A DNA stretch of 64,000 nucleotides from Mucor racemosus (GCA_027405735.1 JAPEHQ010000011.1:62001-126000); one strand, 5' to 3'; shown: positions 10,590-22,596, numbered from the stretch's first letter. Made by a program: numbers and translations. Notes: a model not told the origin generated them from the letters alone.

Positions 10590-12740
10590 TTACTAGGATC
10601 AAAACTCGCTGAAATGAGGTTTTTGTTGGTTTTTCACTGTTGTAAAAAGTAGGTTTCAGATGGTTTTTAAATGAGTTTCGAATGTTTTCGTCCAATATTA
10701 AACTGAATTACGTAAAATCTTCAAATACAATAGATCCAACTAAAAACTACTCTGCATTTTTTGTTTCAGTGAAAAATATTGATTTTTCGTGGAGATAATT
10801 AAAATAATAGGGACTTATCACAGCTTATATCCTATCATAACGGGGTTCCAAAATTTATTTTAAAAAATGGACGAAAAATGATTCAAAAAAACAAAATTGT
10901 TTAAATGCTCCTGAACTGCCAAGTAAGTTGACCTAGTGTGTTAAATAGTTTTTGTACAGTTTTAAATTCTGCATACATCTAAATAAAAATCAAAAAACAT
11001 TCCACATTAAATTTTGCGTAAAATGCAATTGAAATTTTGAAGGTTTTTTGAAGATATACATCACTTTTTATAAGCATATTTAAAATATAATAAACTGAAA
11101 TGATGTGCAAAAACATTATCTATCGATAGAGCTATTGCAAAATTTTCTAGCTGCATTATTCGTAGAGAAAACAAGATTTTCGTCCAAATTTTTTTCAATT
11201 TCAGAATTTGGGATGAGGGTATATAAGGGAAAAATGGAAGCTAGAAATGAAGGTATCTTTTTGTACACATTTTTGAGGATATCTCCATGAAAAATCAATA
11301 TTTTTGAAAACCCTAAATTGAATCCAAGAGAGATTAATGAGCTTAATGACATGAATGCAAAAAAAATGTTGTTCAATTTAACCAATATTTTGAAAACTAC
11401 TATAGAAATGCTAAAAAAAAAGAAAAAAAAATAAAAGTGCTCAAAGTTTTTTTTATATTAAAATATGTTATAAAACACTTTAAAACAAGTAAGTTTTATT
11501 GTTAAAGAGTGTTAGTATAGCTTAATTTTTTCTAGAGATATGAAGCCTCAAAGTTTTCAATCCTTTAGCAGTGAAATTAAGTATAAAAGACGAGCCGAGC
11601 CTAGGACGAGCTTGACCAAAGCTCGCCACAACGAGCCGAGCTTTGTATCACTCGAGCTCGAGCCGAGCTTTAATAAAAGCTCGTTTGACAAAGACGAGTT
11701 TTTGACTTTTTTTTAAAAAGCTCGTTTGAGAAAGACGAGCTTTTGACTTCTTTTCAAAAAGTTCAAATTTAAATAATAATTAGTAAATGCTATGACATTA
11801 TTACTTTAGATAATTGTCAATTGACATTCATAAGTTTGCTTTACTTTAGATATTTGTCACTGGAAAGGTAAAATAAAGCTCGCATTGAGATGATGAGTTT
11901 TAGTCGCTGCATAAAAAAGCTCGTTTGGGGTAAACGAGCTCTAGTCACGCGCAAAAAAAAGCTCGTCGAGGTTGAACGAGCTTTTTTGTAAGCTCGTCTA
12001 ACTTTAACGAGCCTTGAGAAAAGCTCGGCTGCATAAAAAAGGCTCGGCTCGTTTAATATCACTAAGTGAAATACGCGTAAAAAATCTGAAACATTAACAC
12101 TAAAAATTAATACCAACTGCAAAAAATAGGATATTTCCGGATACTCATTTTTGAATTAAAGCTGAACATCTCAGGTACATTGGCATATAATTTTTTCTTG
12201 GTGTTATTTAATGAAAAAAAAAGTAGAGCAGAGATGAAAAGCGAGACCCAGTATTTCAAGAAAAAAGCTATAGGTTTTACGTGTTTTTGGATTTTTCGTG
12301 AAATATAGAATAAATTTAGGAATAGATAACATAACGTGACCAATTTATATGTAATGATCTATAATTTTGGACTAACAACAAAGGTGGATAATATGCTTAT
12401 AGATATTATTCTTGCTATTATAAATTGGTGATCACTGGATTGATGAAGGTTGGTGTTCTTATTTGTAAATTAGATATTTATTAGTGAATAAATAAAAGTA
12501 AAGGGAGTGTAACAAGACAGATAAATCTACAAGGGATCATGTAATGATTTCCTTGTAGTATTTATATAAGGAATGAGGCAAGGTTTTGCATGAATGAAAC
12601 TGAAATGTTTGACTCATTACATTATATCTGTTTGCCAGTGTCTAAAGTATATTCGAAAAAATATTTAGCATGAGATTACTTGTAGAAAAGAGGGCGTGTT
12701 CCGATTTTGTAGATTAAAAACCTTATAAAAAATTATCAAA
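10590..12740 (-). repeat. Dispersed repeat R1, copy A (interrupted by a MITE)
   Basis: This copy is inverted relative to copies B, D and E. It contains the shared blocks: the piece around 10590-10700, the GTGGAGAT...AAAATATTGATTTTTCG block, the minus-strand open frame at 11116-11385 (residues such as ILIFHGDILKNVYKKIPSFL and PLYTLIPNSE) and the end block near 12660-12740. It is split by the 487-bp MITE at 11578-12064 and by unrelated DNA at about 12350-12660. Edges are approximate. Confidence 0.75.
11578..12064. mobile_element. 487-bp non-autonomous hAT-type element (MITE), copy 1
   Basis: Element from TAAGTATAAAAGACGAGCC to GGCTCGTTTAATATCACTA. The terminal inverted repeats are imperfect over about 25 bp with a perfect ACGAGCCGAGCCT core; the right end reads TAGTG inward, matching the hAT YARNG terminus. 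It is flanked by a perfect 8-bp duplication, AGTGAAAT at 11570-11577 and 12065-12072, the target-site length of hAT transposases. Removing the element restores the R1 repeat sequence, so the empty site is known. There is no transposase; the internal open frames are incidental. Inside is a series of AGCTCGT...ACGAGCT hairpins. I see no base difference from copy 2. Confidence 0.92.
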
Positions 12741-13742
12741 TTCTTGTTCGATAATATGTGCAATTTTAGCTTTTTCAGGTACACAATTATTTAAGGTGTT
12801 ACTAAAAGTCGTTCATCTGTCATTTATAGAAGCGCATACCAAAACAAAAGAGGATATAGCATGATTTGTGTTTATTCATTATGAAAGAAAAACAACGAAA
12901 AATCAAGAATTATTCATATCTATGTTTTACAATTAGATGTTCCTCAAAAGAGCAAATTCAATGACAATGGCTAAGTCTCAGTGCATCGTAGGAATAAAGG
13001 CTGTTATGCTAGTCCTTACAATGTCTCGTCTATCATCTGTAAGCGATTTATCATTTTTGTGTGATTTCAACATGAACGAATAATGCATTACTTTTTGTGC
13101 TTTTAACGAATAGTTTACTTTGTTTTGCAACAGTAGCCGTGATCGTAATATTCTTGGTAGTTACGAACTAAATTTGTTGATGTATTTTTGTACCTTAATA
13201 ACGTTGTAGTCTGATGTGATCAAAAATGTATGAAATCTAAGACTTGGTTAATGATATTTTAGGGAAGAACAAGTAAAAAAAATGTATACTAGCTTGCATG
13301 ATAAATTTGTAGTTCTGTAGTTCTGTAGCTTTTCCTGCTACTATGTTTTAACTCTAATAACGACACAACATTTCCAGATTAGTCGCAACGATCAAAATTT
13401 AAAGGATTTTTGCTGCATTTGCTCTATCTAAAACTATTAACTATTATAATTGAGAGTACATTGATAAGATTTGATCAGTTTATGCATAATCATTTAGCTA
13501 TTAGATTAAATCATTATATCAGTTATTCTAAAAAGATCGGATCTGAACTTTAACGGTATTAACTGTAGCCAAGGGAAGGCTGACTGTTGGCTGGCTGCTG
13601 ACTGCGGCAAATAATTAATGTATTGGAATACGCGTTTCCCTTTTTTTATTTCCTTTTTTTCTTTATTGTCTTTTTTTTTTGTTTTTTTCATTGTAAATAT
13701 CCATTCAAAAAATAACATAAAAAGGAAATAGAGACTATTATC
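12741..13742. other. Intergenic region upstream of the G3BP-like gene
   Basis: No gene or structured RNA recognised. The last 200 bases are T-rich and C/T-rich leader-like sequence before the ATG at 13743, probably promoter and 5' UTR of that gene. Confidence 0.5.
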
Positions 13743-13761
13743 ATGGCTACTACTATTGCAG

Positions 13762-13796
<35 letters not shown>

Positions 13797-14362
13797 AAGG
13801 ACAACAATACTCAACTTGCTTCACAAGATGTTGGTTTGATCTTTGTTCGTGAATATTACACCTTCTTGAACAAGAAGCCCAATAGACTCCACGCTTTTTA
13901 TAATAAGGATTCTACTTTGGTTAGAGGAGATGAAGGTACTCTTACAACTACTATGAAAGGGCAAGAGGTAAAGTTGTGTGTGTAGGAAGAGGGGGACGGG
14001 AAAGAGTTGAGGATAAGATGAAAAACTCACACACATTATACAGGAAATCCGTAAGAAGATTGAAGAGTGTAAATTTGAGGATTGCAAGGTTTTGATCACT
14101 CAAGTTGATAGTCAAACCTCCGCCAACAATGGTATTTTGATTCAAGTTTTGGGTGAAATGTGTAATCAAAATGGTCCTTCACAAAAGTTTAGTCAGACAT
14201 TCTTTTTAGCCACTCAACCCAATGGTTATTATGTTCTTAATGATATTTTCAGATTCTTAAAGGATGAAGTAGAGATTGATTATTACACTGTTGATCAAGG
14301 AGAGCCTGTTTCTGCACCAGTACAGCCTGCTAAAAACATTCCCGTTGTTAATAACACTGTTC

Positions 14363-14394
<32 letters not shown>

Positions 14395-15721
14395 TCCCCT
14401 GTTGTTCATCATCAACAACAAAATACTCCCCCTCAAGTTTCTGCTGCTCCTAGTGTTGTCAGTAACAATGTACCTGTAGTCGCTTCACCTGTCGTTACTC
14501 AAAAATCAGTTCCTACTCAACAACAACAACAACAACAACATGAAACTCCTGCCACTGTTACTCCTACTCCTCCAGTTGTCTCTTCTTCTGCTGCCAATAA
14601 GAAAGAACCTGAAGTTCCCATTGCTACTTCAAAGAAAGAGGAACCTGTGAAGAAATCAGAAGAGGATATGAAAAAGGAACAAGTTAAAAAGTGGGCAGAG
14701 GAAGTTACTGTTGCAAATGAACGCAAGAAGCCTTCTGAATCTGGTACTACTACTCCCGCACCTGTCGCTAATGCTCCAGAAGCTACTCCTGTTGTTGAAG
14801 AAAAGAAAAAGAAGACTGATTCCAAGCAACAAAAGGCCGAAAAAGCTCAAAAGAATCAGCAGCAACAACAACAACAACAAAACGAAAAGCCCACTCCTGT
14901 TAAACCCTCTGCACCCAAGACTTGGGCTAATTTAACCGCTGCCGCCGCCGCTGCTATTAATGGTAACGTAATGGATAAAGCATCCACAACTGCTACAGCT
15001 GGTACTTCATCAGCATCTACTGTTACTAGTGAGAAACCCTCTGTTACAAATGCTCAACCTCAACAAGTACAACAACAACAGCAACAACAGCAACCACAAC
15101 CACAGCAACCTCAACAACAGCAACAACCTCAACATCAACATCAACATCAACAACAACAGCAGCATCAACATCAACACCAACATCAAAACAAAAATCAAAC
15201 ACCCCGCAAAGGTAAGAATATAAACTCTTACCTGCAATTGAAAACAAACTAAATATTTTTAAATAGATGCTACACAAATCTTTGTTAAATTGGTCAATGA
15301 ATCCATCAATGAAGATCAATTAACTGACGCATTCAACAAGGTTGGATCAGTTAAATCCTGCAGTATCTCTCGTGGTAGAAATTGTGCATTTGTTGACTTT
15401 TTCTCACCTGAATCATGTCAAAAAGCATTAGCACAACATAAATTTCCAGTGAATGGACATACAGTATTGGCTGAAGAACGTCGTTATAATAACCAAAACA
15501 ATCAAAATCAAAATCGTTATAATAATCAATCAAGAAATAGCAATAATGCACCTTTCGAGCAACGTCGATCTAATAATACCAGCAATAACAGCAATCGTAG
15601 AGGACAACAACAGCAACAAAATACAACTAGTAATAATAATAACCAACAAAATCAACAAAATCGACAAAATCAAGGTGGTAAAGGAAGAGGTACACCAAAT
15701 AATAGTGCAAATCAAAAGTAA
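13743..15721 (+). CDS. G3BP/Nxt3/Bre5-like NTF2-RRM protein
   Basis: Three exons, 13743-13967, 14044-15211 and 15267-15721, give 615 residues with all phases consistent. After a short poly-Gln stretch, residues about 25-150 form an NTF2-like domain (VGLIFVREYYTFLNKKP, FSQTFFLATQPNGYYVLNDI). A long disordered middle follows with Ala, Gln, His and Lys/Glu-rich tracts, then a C-terminal RRM at about 465-540 (TQIFVKLVNE as RNP2, NCAFVDFF as RNP1) and an Asn/Gln-rich tail. This order matches the G3BP/Rasputin family. In fungi these proteins are cofactors of the Ubp3 deubiquitinase and stress-granule components; a role here in stress granules or ribophagy is inferred. The long CAA/CAG and CAT runs are probably length-variable and produce several false open frames on both strands. 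Confidence 0.9.
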
Positions 15722-16019
15722 AGGAAAAAAAATAGATCCCCCCCCACCTCCCCTTTTCATGTGTACGCATAAAACAAAAAATTTGATATAAAATAAAGCT
15801 TTTCTTTTTCGTTCAGAGTAAACAATATTCATAAATCAAATATTCCAAACAAAAAACATGCCGAGAAAGAGGAGCATCTCAATATCATTTAACATCAAAT
15901 GTAGTACAATAAGTTATATCTTTGACTCTAAAAAAAACCTTTGAAAACTTGGCATTGTTGTCATGAATTTGCGTGCTAATGGAATTTTTTTTATTTTTAT
16001 TTTTCAACTAATTATCAAA

Positions 16020-17610
16020 CTAACTCATGATTGTATCTTGTTGATCCATTTTCTCTGCCATCATTGCCACAATAGCAGCACCAACGATACGAGAATGTTG
16101 TACAATGCCTACGGATAATCTTGATGCAACTTGTTCAGGGATTAAATCTTTAATGGCTTCACAAACACGAGGATGAAATGAAGGATAATCTTTATAGACA
16201 TCACCACTGATGGCTAATTAGATGATGTTAATATATACATTAGATCAGATTATATCAGATATTATCTTACCAATCGCAAATCCTTGGTCATTATCTATGC
16301 CAATTCCATATTCAACCATATATTTTACAACACTTGCAATGCTTGCACCCAGCAATAATGCAGCACGATGTCCAACCAACTCACATACTTTTTTCACAAT
16401 CCTTCTATCTTCCAAAGTAGTTTCACCAACTCTACACATATCTTCCAATACCAATCTTGTATCTTCCAAATCATCTACATCAGCTTCACAAACATACATA
16501 TAACTTGTATCAAATTGATAAGGTAATAATAGTAAACATTCATCATCATCTTCCTGATTTAAATCAAACGATAATACCTTTTGATTTATTAAATAAACCA
16601 AGATTTGACGAGTGATTTCGCCTAAATACATGCCAGTTGTCATTTTCTCGAAACTGTGTACACCTGGATTATTTGATTGTTGATCCAATAATGCATCAAA
16701 TTCAGTCTTTGGTAAATGTCTTGAACCAATATTACACCATTCTGTGTTAATAATCATATCATGTCCTTGAGGTTCGTCTTTGAATTGTCCAATGTTTGAC
16801 ATTTTATCGTAATATGCACAATTCGTGCCCGCACTATGAATTACACCAATACGAGTTGAAGGATGTTGATATGCATGAGCCAAAAGTGTACAAACACCGT
16901 CTGTATTTAGAGATGTTAGTATAGAAGCTATATTCGATATTTTGCTTCTACTTACCATTCGCTATAGCTACAATTTTGACAGCTAATCCTTTAGCTCTAA
17001 ATCTTTTATCAAATAAATCAACCGCATCACAACCAATTACATTTGGAAATTCAAAACCATGTTCAAGAGCAATGATTTTTCCCTTGTCGAGACCTGTTTG
17101 CAACACAGCAAAACCAATACTGATTGCCATACTGTAAACAGTTTCTTTATGTGTACCTACGCGTTGTTGAAAATCAGCTACACAATCAGCAACATAGTCG
17201 ATCAAGACACCGATATCGTCTCCTGCTGTCAAATTGTCCGGGATTTTATATTGATACTGATTAATAGCTAATTTTCCACCTTCACCTTTTAACTTCACTT
17301 GGCAAACGTAAATATCTACACCACTGATTTCGAGAGCTAAATAAGTGCCCTTTTCGTTGCCAGTAGGGTAGCCTTTGAAAGGAGTTATTATAATGCTTTA
17401 TATACTTTAAACTTTATTTGTTTATTTTTTACCTGTAACGTAGGATGGAATCATCTTTAATTCACTACTTTTTGTTGCACGGTTTGTTATATCTAAACCA
17501 GCTTTCATTTCTTCATTAAAACCAAGCACAAGACCATCTAGTTGATTATCAGTAACTCGGAAAGCACTTTCGATCCTTGATAATATTTGTTTTTTATTAG
17601 TAGTATTCAT
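16020..17610 (-). CDS. Hexokinase-family protein with degraded active-site motifs
   Basis: Four exons on the minus strand, 17610-17433, 17372-16956, 16900-16271 and 16213-16020, give 472 residues, a normal length for fungal hexokinase. Family landmarks are clear: QTGLDKG, AIANDGV with the catalytic-type Asp199, SAGTNCAYY, INTEWCNIG, FEKMTTGMYLGEITR, SGDVYKDYPSFHPRV. However, the phosphate-1 loop normally read as LDLGGTNxRV is LEISGVDIYV (residues 73-82), the SFP sugar motif is IGF (145-147) and TKGF is EHGF (163-166), losing the conserved Thr-Lys. By family knowledge these changes should impair ATP and glucose handling. A regulatory hexokinase-like role, as in known non-catalytic fungal paralogues, is an inference. 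All frames are open, so it is not an obvious pseudogene. Confidence 0.88.
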
Positions 17611-18248
17611 TACTATTTTTATAGTAGCAGAACAGGAAGAAAGAAATATTTAAGTGTGCAATAGGAGATATTATTGTGTGGTGTAAAAAAAGAAAAAAAG
17701 AAGCCAGGCAAAAGACCTTTAGAGTTTTTTTTCCCTGTGTTGCCCCATAACGGTTATTACACAAAAATTTATTTATATAAGCAGAACCTATACCTAATAA
17801 TCCAATGTTTAATCGCCCTGAATCTCTTGAATAATAATAGGATGTTTTTTAAATGTCGTCGCTGCTTTGGCAATCAAAAAAAAAAAAAAAAAAAGGGGGA
17901 ATTAAATCATTTAAAACAAGGTATTTAACGGTAGAAGTTTCTATCAACTTACCTCTTCATTGGTACATTAATGCATTATTGTACACTTGGTTGAACAGTG
18001 AAAAAATCATCCTATACTTGCAACTGTCACCTCATTAAAATTCGATAGTTAGCAACTACATTAACAATCTAGGGACTTTTCTACATTCTAGATCCTCCTC
18101 GTTTTTTATTCTTATTATTTGATTACATATACAAGCAATTATAAATGTTATATTTTATTGGATTATGGAATAACTACTATAAAAGAAAAAAATCATGTAT
18201 CACTCACGTGTATTTGTGTGTGAGTAATGTATAAAAGCTTAGAAAAGG
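17611..18248. other. Intergenic region
   Basis: Promoter side of the hexokinase-like gene and 3' side of the adaptin pseudogene. It has an A-run near 17878-17894 and no gene or RNA that I can recognise. Confidence 0.5.
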
Positions 18249-20195
18249 TTAGCAAAAAGCGTCATTTAATACTGGTTGATTCACTACGGTATTATTGGAC
18301 TGATGTGGTGATCCGGGATTAAAAGAATCAGGTGTAGATGAAGGAGGAGAACCAAACAATTTCGTAATATCATCACCGCTAGTAGCGACATTAAGTGATA
18401 CTACATTGCCTGGAGCGTTATAAGATTTTGAAAAACTAACTGGAGCAGCTTCATTACTCCAATTTAAATCAAGTGAATTTCCAATTTCATTATCTTCGGT
18501 ATATACCGTAGCTTGCTTGATATTTTCAGGCGGTGCATTAACATCTTCTTCCCCATAATCATCTAAATACTTCTGTTTATGCAAAGCTTTTGCTGTATTA
18601 TCAGCATCATATTTTTTATCTGTAATAAATTTTTCTGTAGATTTATGATAAACTGAAACCAAGGTACCGATATCTGAAATCAATATATCCAAAAGAACAG
18701 GTGATAATCCTTGATTTCCGCCTGCAATGGGCGGTTTTTCTGATAGAACTACTTGCTTTAGCAGCTTGAGGATCCGTGGACAACAATTGTCAGTAGATAT
18801 AAGCTCTATTGCAGATATCCGCATTATCGCGTTCAACCGAATCAATCTGAAAAACCTCTTGCACAAGAGATTGATTTTTCATTTGGTTTTTTTTTTAAAA
18901 AAAAAAACAATTTGACAGTTACAGTAAGTAATTGTAATTGCACTTGAGAGTTTTCTTCTCTACAATTCTCTAAAAAGAAGCTTATTAGATTATCTGCATT
19001 GGAGGTATTTTCAGCGTATTTGCCAATGGTCCACGTAAATGCTGCTTTGATTTTAGATTCGTCTATGATGTCTAGGTTCTCGAAAAGTTGAGGGATAATA
19101 CATTCATAGGTATGAGGGTCTTTACAGAAAATATCTTTAATGACAGCAATGGCTTCCTGTACTATACAACTGACGCCAGTTTTAATAAGCTATAGTAATA
19201 CATTGATGCAGCGTTCGGCAGCATCATCAATTTTGATGGTGCTTCTCCCAATGGAATTGACTGATCTTCTAACAAAATCGGTATATGCTTTATTGACATA
19301 TCTATGAACCGATGTTTAGACAGAATATACATATTCAAAAATACATAATTACTCTTTCAATTCATTCAACAATTGATTAATGTTTCTGCTATGACTGAGG
19401 CAAATCAAAATCTCGAGTTTTTCTAATTTGCCGTAAAGAAGATCATTGTATTTACAAAAGAATACACGCATTTCGCTACTAAGAACTTGAGGATACTTTT
19501 TGCAAGATGGTGCTAATATTACAAAGAGCAATGTATTGGAATTCAAGAGGACTATTTAATAGAGTTACAAGAGAATGAGCCATCTTTTTACAGAAACCCA
19601 AAATGGACTCTTCTTCTATGATGAAACGCATATTGGTCATTAAACTCTGGACAACAGGAAGAATAATTGTTCTATTTGAGTGTTGTAAGCGAGGTAAAAC
19701 TCGGTTGCATATGTATTCTGCTTCTTTGCTAATGTGAAGTTTATAATCAATTGTGGGATTAAGAATTGTGATTCATCCCCATCTATTTAGTGTATGTTAA
19801 TGTATGATTACACATGAAAATACAAGCATTTTACTCGGTACATCCATAATACTCTCATTCACTTTAAAAATGTGCTTTTCAGGACTATCTTCATGAATAT
19901 CAGTAAGAGCGATTATTGCATTTGCTATTACCATCAGAAAAACTAATTCAGGTTGAGTTTTTGCATAGTCCATCAAATACAAATAAACCAATTCCTTGAG
20001 CTCAATGCCATCTGTTGCATGTTCCTTAAAACGTCAGGAAATAAACCATTGTAATATTCTCTTATGATCATGCTAGTAATGATCTTTTTCACTGTATCAC
20101 TACGCACAGGATTCACTATTTAGTTCTTTTTCAAGTTCATAGACTTCACCTGTTATCAATGTTTGTTTTTCAGTAAATGAGACTTTAAAGGATTT
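18249..20195 (-). pseudogene. AP-complex beta-adaptin pseudogene
   Basis: Translating the minus strand in shifting frames recovers a beta-1/beta-2 adaptin trunk in order: [145 protein letters not shown]. Disabling lesions visible are a roughly 90-residue deletion after PELVFLMV, an in-frame TAG in the AERC...LLDLIQ region (near 19192), a TGA replacing the conserved Trp of YIYWRLLS, and several 1-2-nt frameshifts. The C-terminal 205 codons (18249-18866) remain largely open and include a SLDLNW clathrin-box-like motif. Adaptin beta subunits are part of clathrin adaptors at the trans-Golgi network or plasma membrane. An intact paralogue elsewhere is expected. Confidence 0.9.
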
Positions 20196-20416
20196 TTATG
20201 CAATTTTTACCCCTTTTATTTATAATAATAAAAAAAAGCGATTATTAAGAGCCATCGCAATGTATATTATTGAATTGTATTTTTTTTTATTTGAGTATAT
20301 ATAATATATGTATATGTATATATATATATGAGAAAGAAAAGACAAGGGAAACAAGACATTTTTAATATTACACTTTCAGCAAGCAGGATTCACCAGAGCC
20401 ATACAAATCAACTATA

Positions 20417-22393
20417 TTAAGCAACTCGTGAAACTGCTTTCCATAGCTGATCTACTAATAATGCATGGCGTTTGCGAATAGTTTCTTCGTCTTCGACATG
20501 AAGGTTTTTAATAAGTCCAACTAGATCAGCGTAGGGTGATTTAGCTTCCTCGCCATTGTCATCGTCATCTTGAATTGAATGATGAGCGAATGGAATGGAA
20601 TCGTTGCTATGTTCTGATGCATCATCATCGTATTCTTCTGAATCGTATTCATCTTCATCTTGTTCTTCATCATCTTGGTTTTGCTTTATTTCATCATTTT
20701 CTTGTTTTAATTCTTCTTCTTTTTCTTGAACTTGTTGCTTATATTTTTGCTCGGATTTAGGAGATGAGAATACATTCATCATGTGCATCAATTCTTTTTT
20801 GTTATCAAAAGAAAAAGCTGAAGCTTTATCATAGACAGGAGTTAATGAAGAAGCTTCGGTAACACTTGTTTCAAAGATTTTGTTGGGTTCATTTGTGTAA
20901 TTTGGACTAGATGTAGTGGGAGGAGATGAGAAATCAATAGGATCAGATGGTTTTATAAATGAGGTAGGTGAAGATGATGAAGTTGAACAAGAAGTAGCGG
21001 AAGCAGAAGAAAATGCATTTACGTTAAAAGCTGGTGAATGGATATAACCAGGAGACCAGTATTTAGGTGCTGCTGTTCTTTCCTGTTTCAATGGGCGTGG
21101 AGGAAGAGGAGGTGGAGGCGGTGTATGTGCAGCAGAAGATTGACTTGTTGCAGAATTTTGATGGTGATAAGGACTAATACTATTTGATGCTTCCATATTG
21201 GGAGAAGGAGAAGGAGAAGACCACATATTTGTAGCATTTAGCTTTGGATATAAATCATAATCATCAGAAGATAATAGATCTGCAGGAATTGCTGCTGAAG
21301 CGGAGGCAGAAGAAACAGTGATGTCTGGATAGATGTTTTCATCGGTTTGAATGTTTGCTGACAATTGTTCAAGCCAATTTTGTAATGCAGGTATGGCTTC
21401 AGGTTCACAAGGTAATGACCAATCAGTGCCTTGTTGTTGTTGATATTGTAATGCAGGAGCAATTGAATTAAGTCTATTCATCATATCTGATTGTGTATAA
21501 GGATTTCTGGGTTTTTTAGACAAAGTGTGCCAAGACTTTTTTAAGTTTTTCTTACCTTCATCGTATGTTGGTAACGATTGATTCTGCAATACATCAACAA
21601 TGAAATCTTGGAGCGGATCTTGCGGTTGCTGATGTTGTAAGTAGTGGCTGTATTCATTGCTTTGTTTAGGATTAGATGATACGCTATAAAAACTAGAACT
21701 ATATGAAGATAAATCGGAAGATGACATTTCTGAAGCATCTGATAATAAATTAAACATTTTGTTGTAAAAGCATTAGAAGAAATATAACTAACCTTTAGGT
21801 GGTGATGCATATGCTGTTTGCTGTTGACTAGTGGCTGTATTAGATGGTTCGGTAGTTGCCTTTCTTCTTCTACGTACTGGTTTGTATCCAGGTTGGTTGC
21901 TAAGCAATGAGGCTATAATTCAAGAAGTTTAATTTTCTGATCTGATAAAAAAAAACATGTAAAATTTACACTGATGTTCTACTGTATGAATTCTTTCATG
22001 TTTCTTCAAATCTTGAGGTCTTTTGAAACCTTTACTGCAGAGCTATTATATTCATGTGTTATTAATCTATCATTTTATAAATATATATATATAACAAAAC
22101 ATTGGGTCTTACGGGGCATTGATGTGCTATAAAGAAAAGTTATTATGTGTCGTTTCAAAGTATCTCTTTGTTTTCTTACGTTTCAACGGTAAATGTACTC
22201 TTAAATGACTTGCTAAATGATCTCTTTTTGCAGCTACAATACCGCAGTTATTCCACTGACACTGTAAACATAAATTATTCGTTGCTTTTCTTCCAACGTG
22301 ATCGTCTGAAAGATGATTAAATAAATCTTCTGGATTATCAAAGCTTCTTTCACAAGATGTCCATCGACAAGGGAATTTATTTATTCTAGCCAT
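20417..22393 (-). CDS. pacC: PacC/Rim101 pH-response zinc-finger transcription factor
   Basis: Five exons on the minus strand, 22393-22180, 22126-22113, 22042-21972, 21899-21793 and 21738-20417, give 575 residues. The three PacC-type fingers are at the N-terminus: [20 protein letters not shown]...[24 protein letters not shown], then [23 protein letters not shown]. The signatures DHVGRK and KRPQDLKKH are diagnostic. A basic RRRRK follows at about residue 112. The rest is disordered, Ser/Pro/Gln-rich, with an acidic tract. Two YPx[L/I] motifs (YPDI near 272 and YPKL near 299) fit the known PalA/Rim20 docking motif, so proteolytic activation through the Rim pathway at alkaline pH is likely by homology. 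Exon 2 is only 14 nt and supplies the first Cys of finger 3. The symbol rests on the finger region. Confidence 0.93.
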
Positions 22394-22560
22394 TTTATAG
22401 TAAATATTTAGTTTTTCATAAAAAGAATAAAAGAAAGAGAGAGAGAAAAATAATTGAAATTCATATGCTTAGCATTTTATATTAAATTCTGGTGTGTGCC
22501 AATTGTCTTGTCTTGTGTGAGTGTATTTTCTTGGTTTGTTTGAGTTTATTACTGTTAAAA

Positions 22561-22561
22561 G

Positions 22562-22594
<33 letters not shown>
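22561..22594. repeat. Poly(A) tract of about 34 bases
   Basis: Homopolymer between the PIP5K stop and the PacC start (on the minus strand, a T-rich run upstream of PacC). Its length is likely polymorphic and a likely sequencing-error site. Confidence 0.9.

Positions 22595-22596
<2 letters not shown>

Noticed and set aside
11640..12030. CRISPR-like array in the MITE
   Set aside because: The repeated units are hairpins of unequal spacing inside a transposon in a eukaryotic genome; no spacer regularity and no cas genes.
11841..12122. 93-codon and identical 73-codon (54974-55195) minus-strand frames
   Set aside because: They lie inside the two identical MITE copies and are open only because the element is repetitive; no family resemblance.
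14517..15319. Long Leu/Val/Cys-rich antisense frames
   Set aside because: Antisense translation of the CAA/CAG/CAT tracts in the G3BP-like gene.
16222..16503. 93-codon plus-strand frame
   Set aside because: Antisense shadow of hexokinase-like exon 3.
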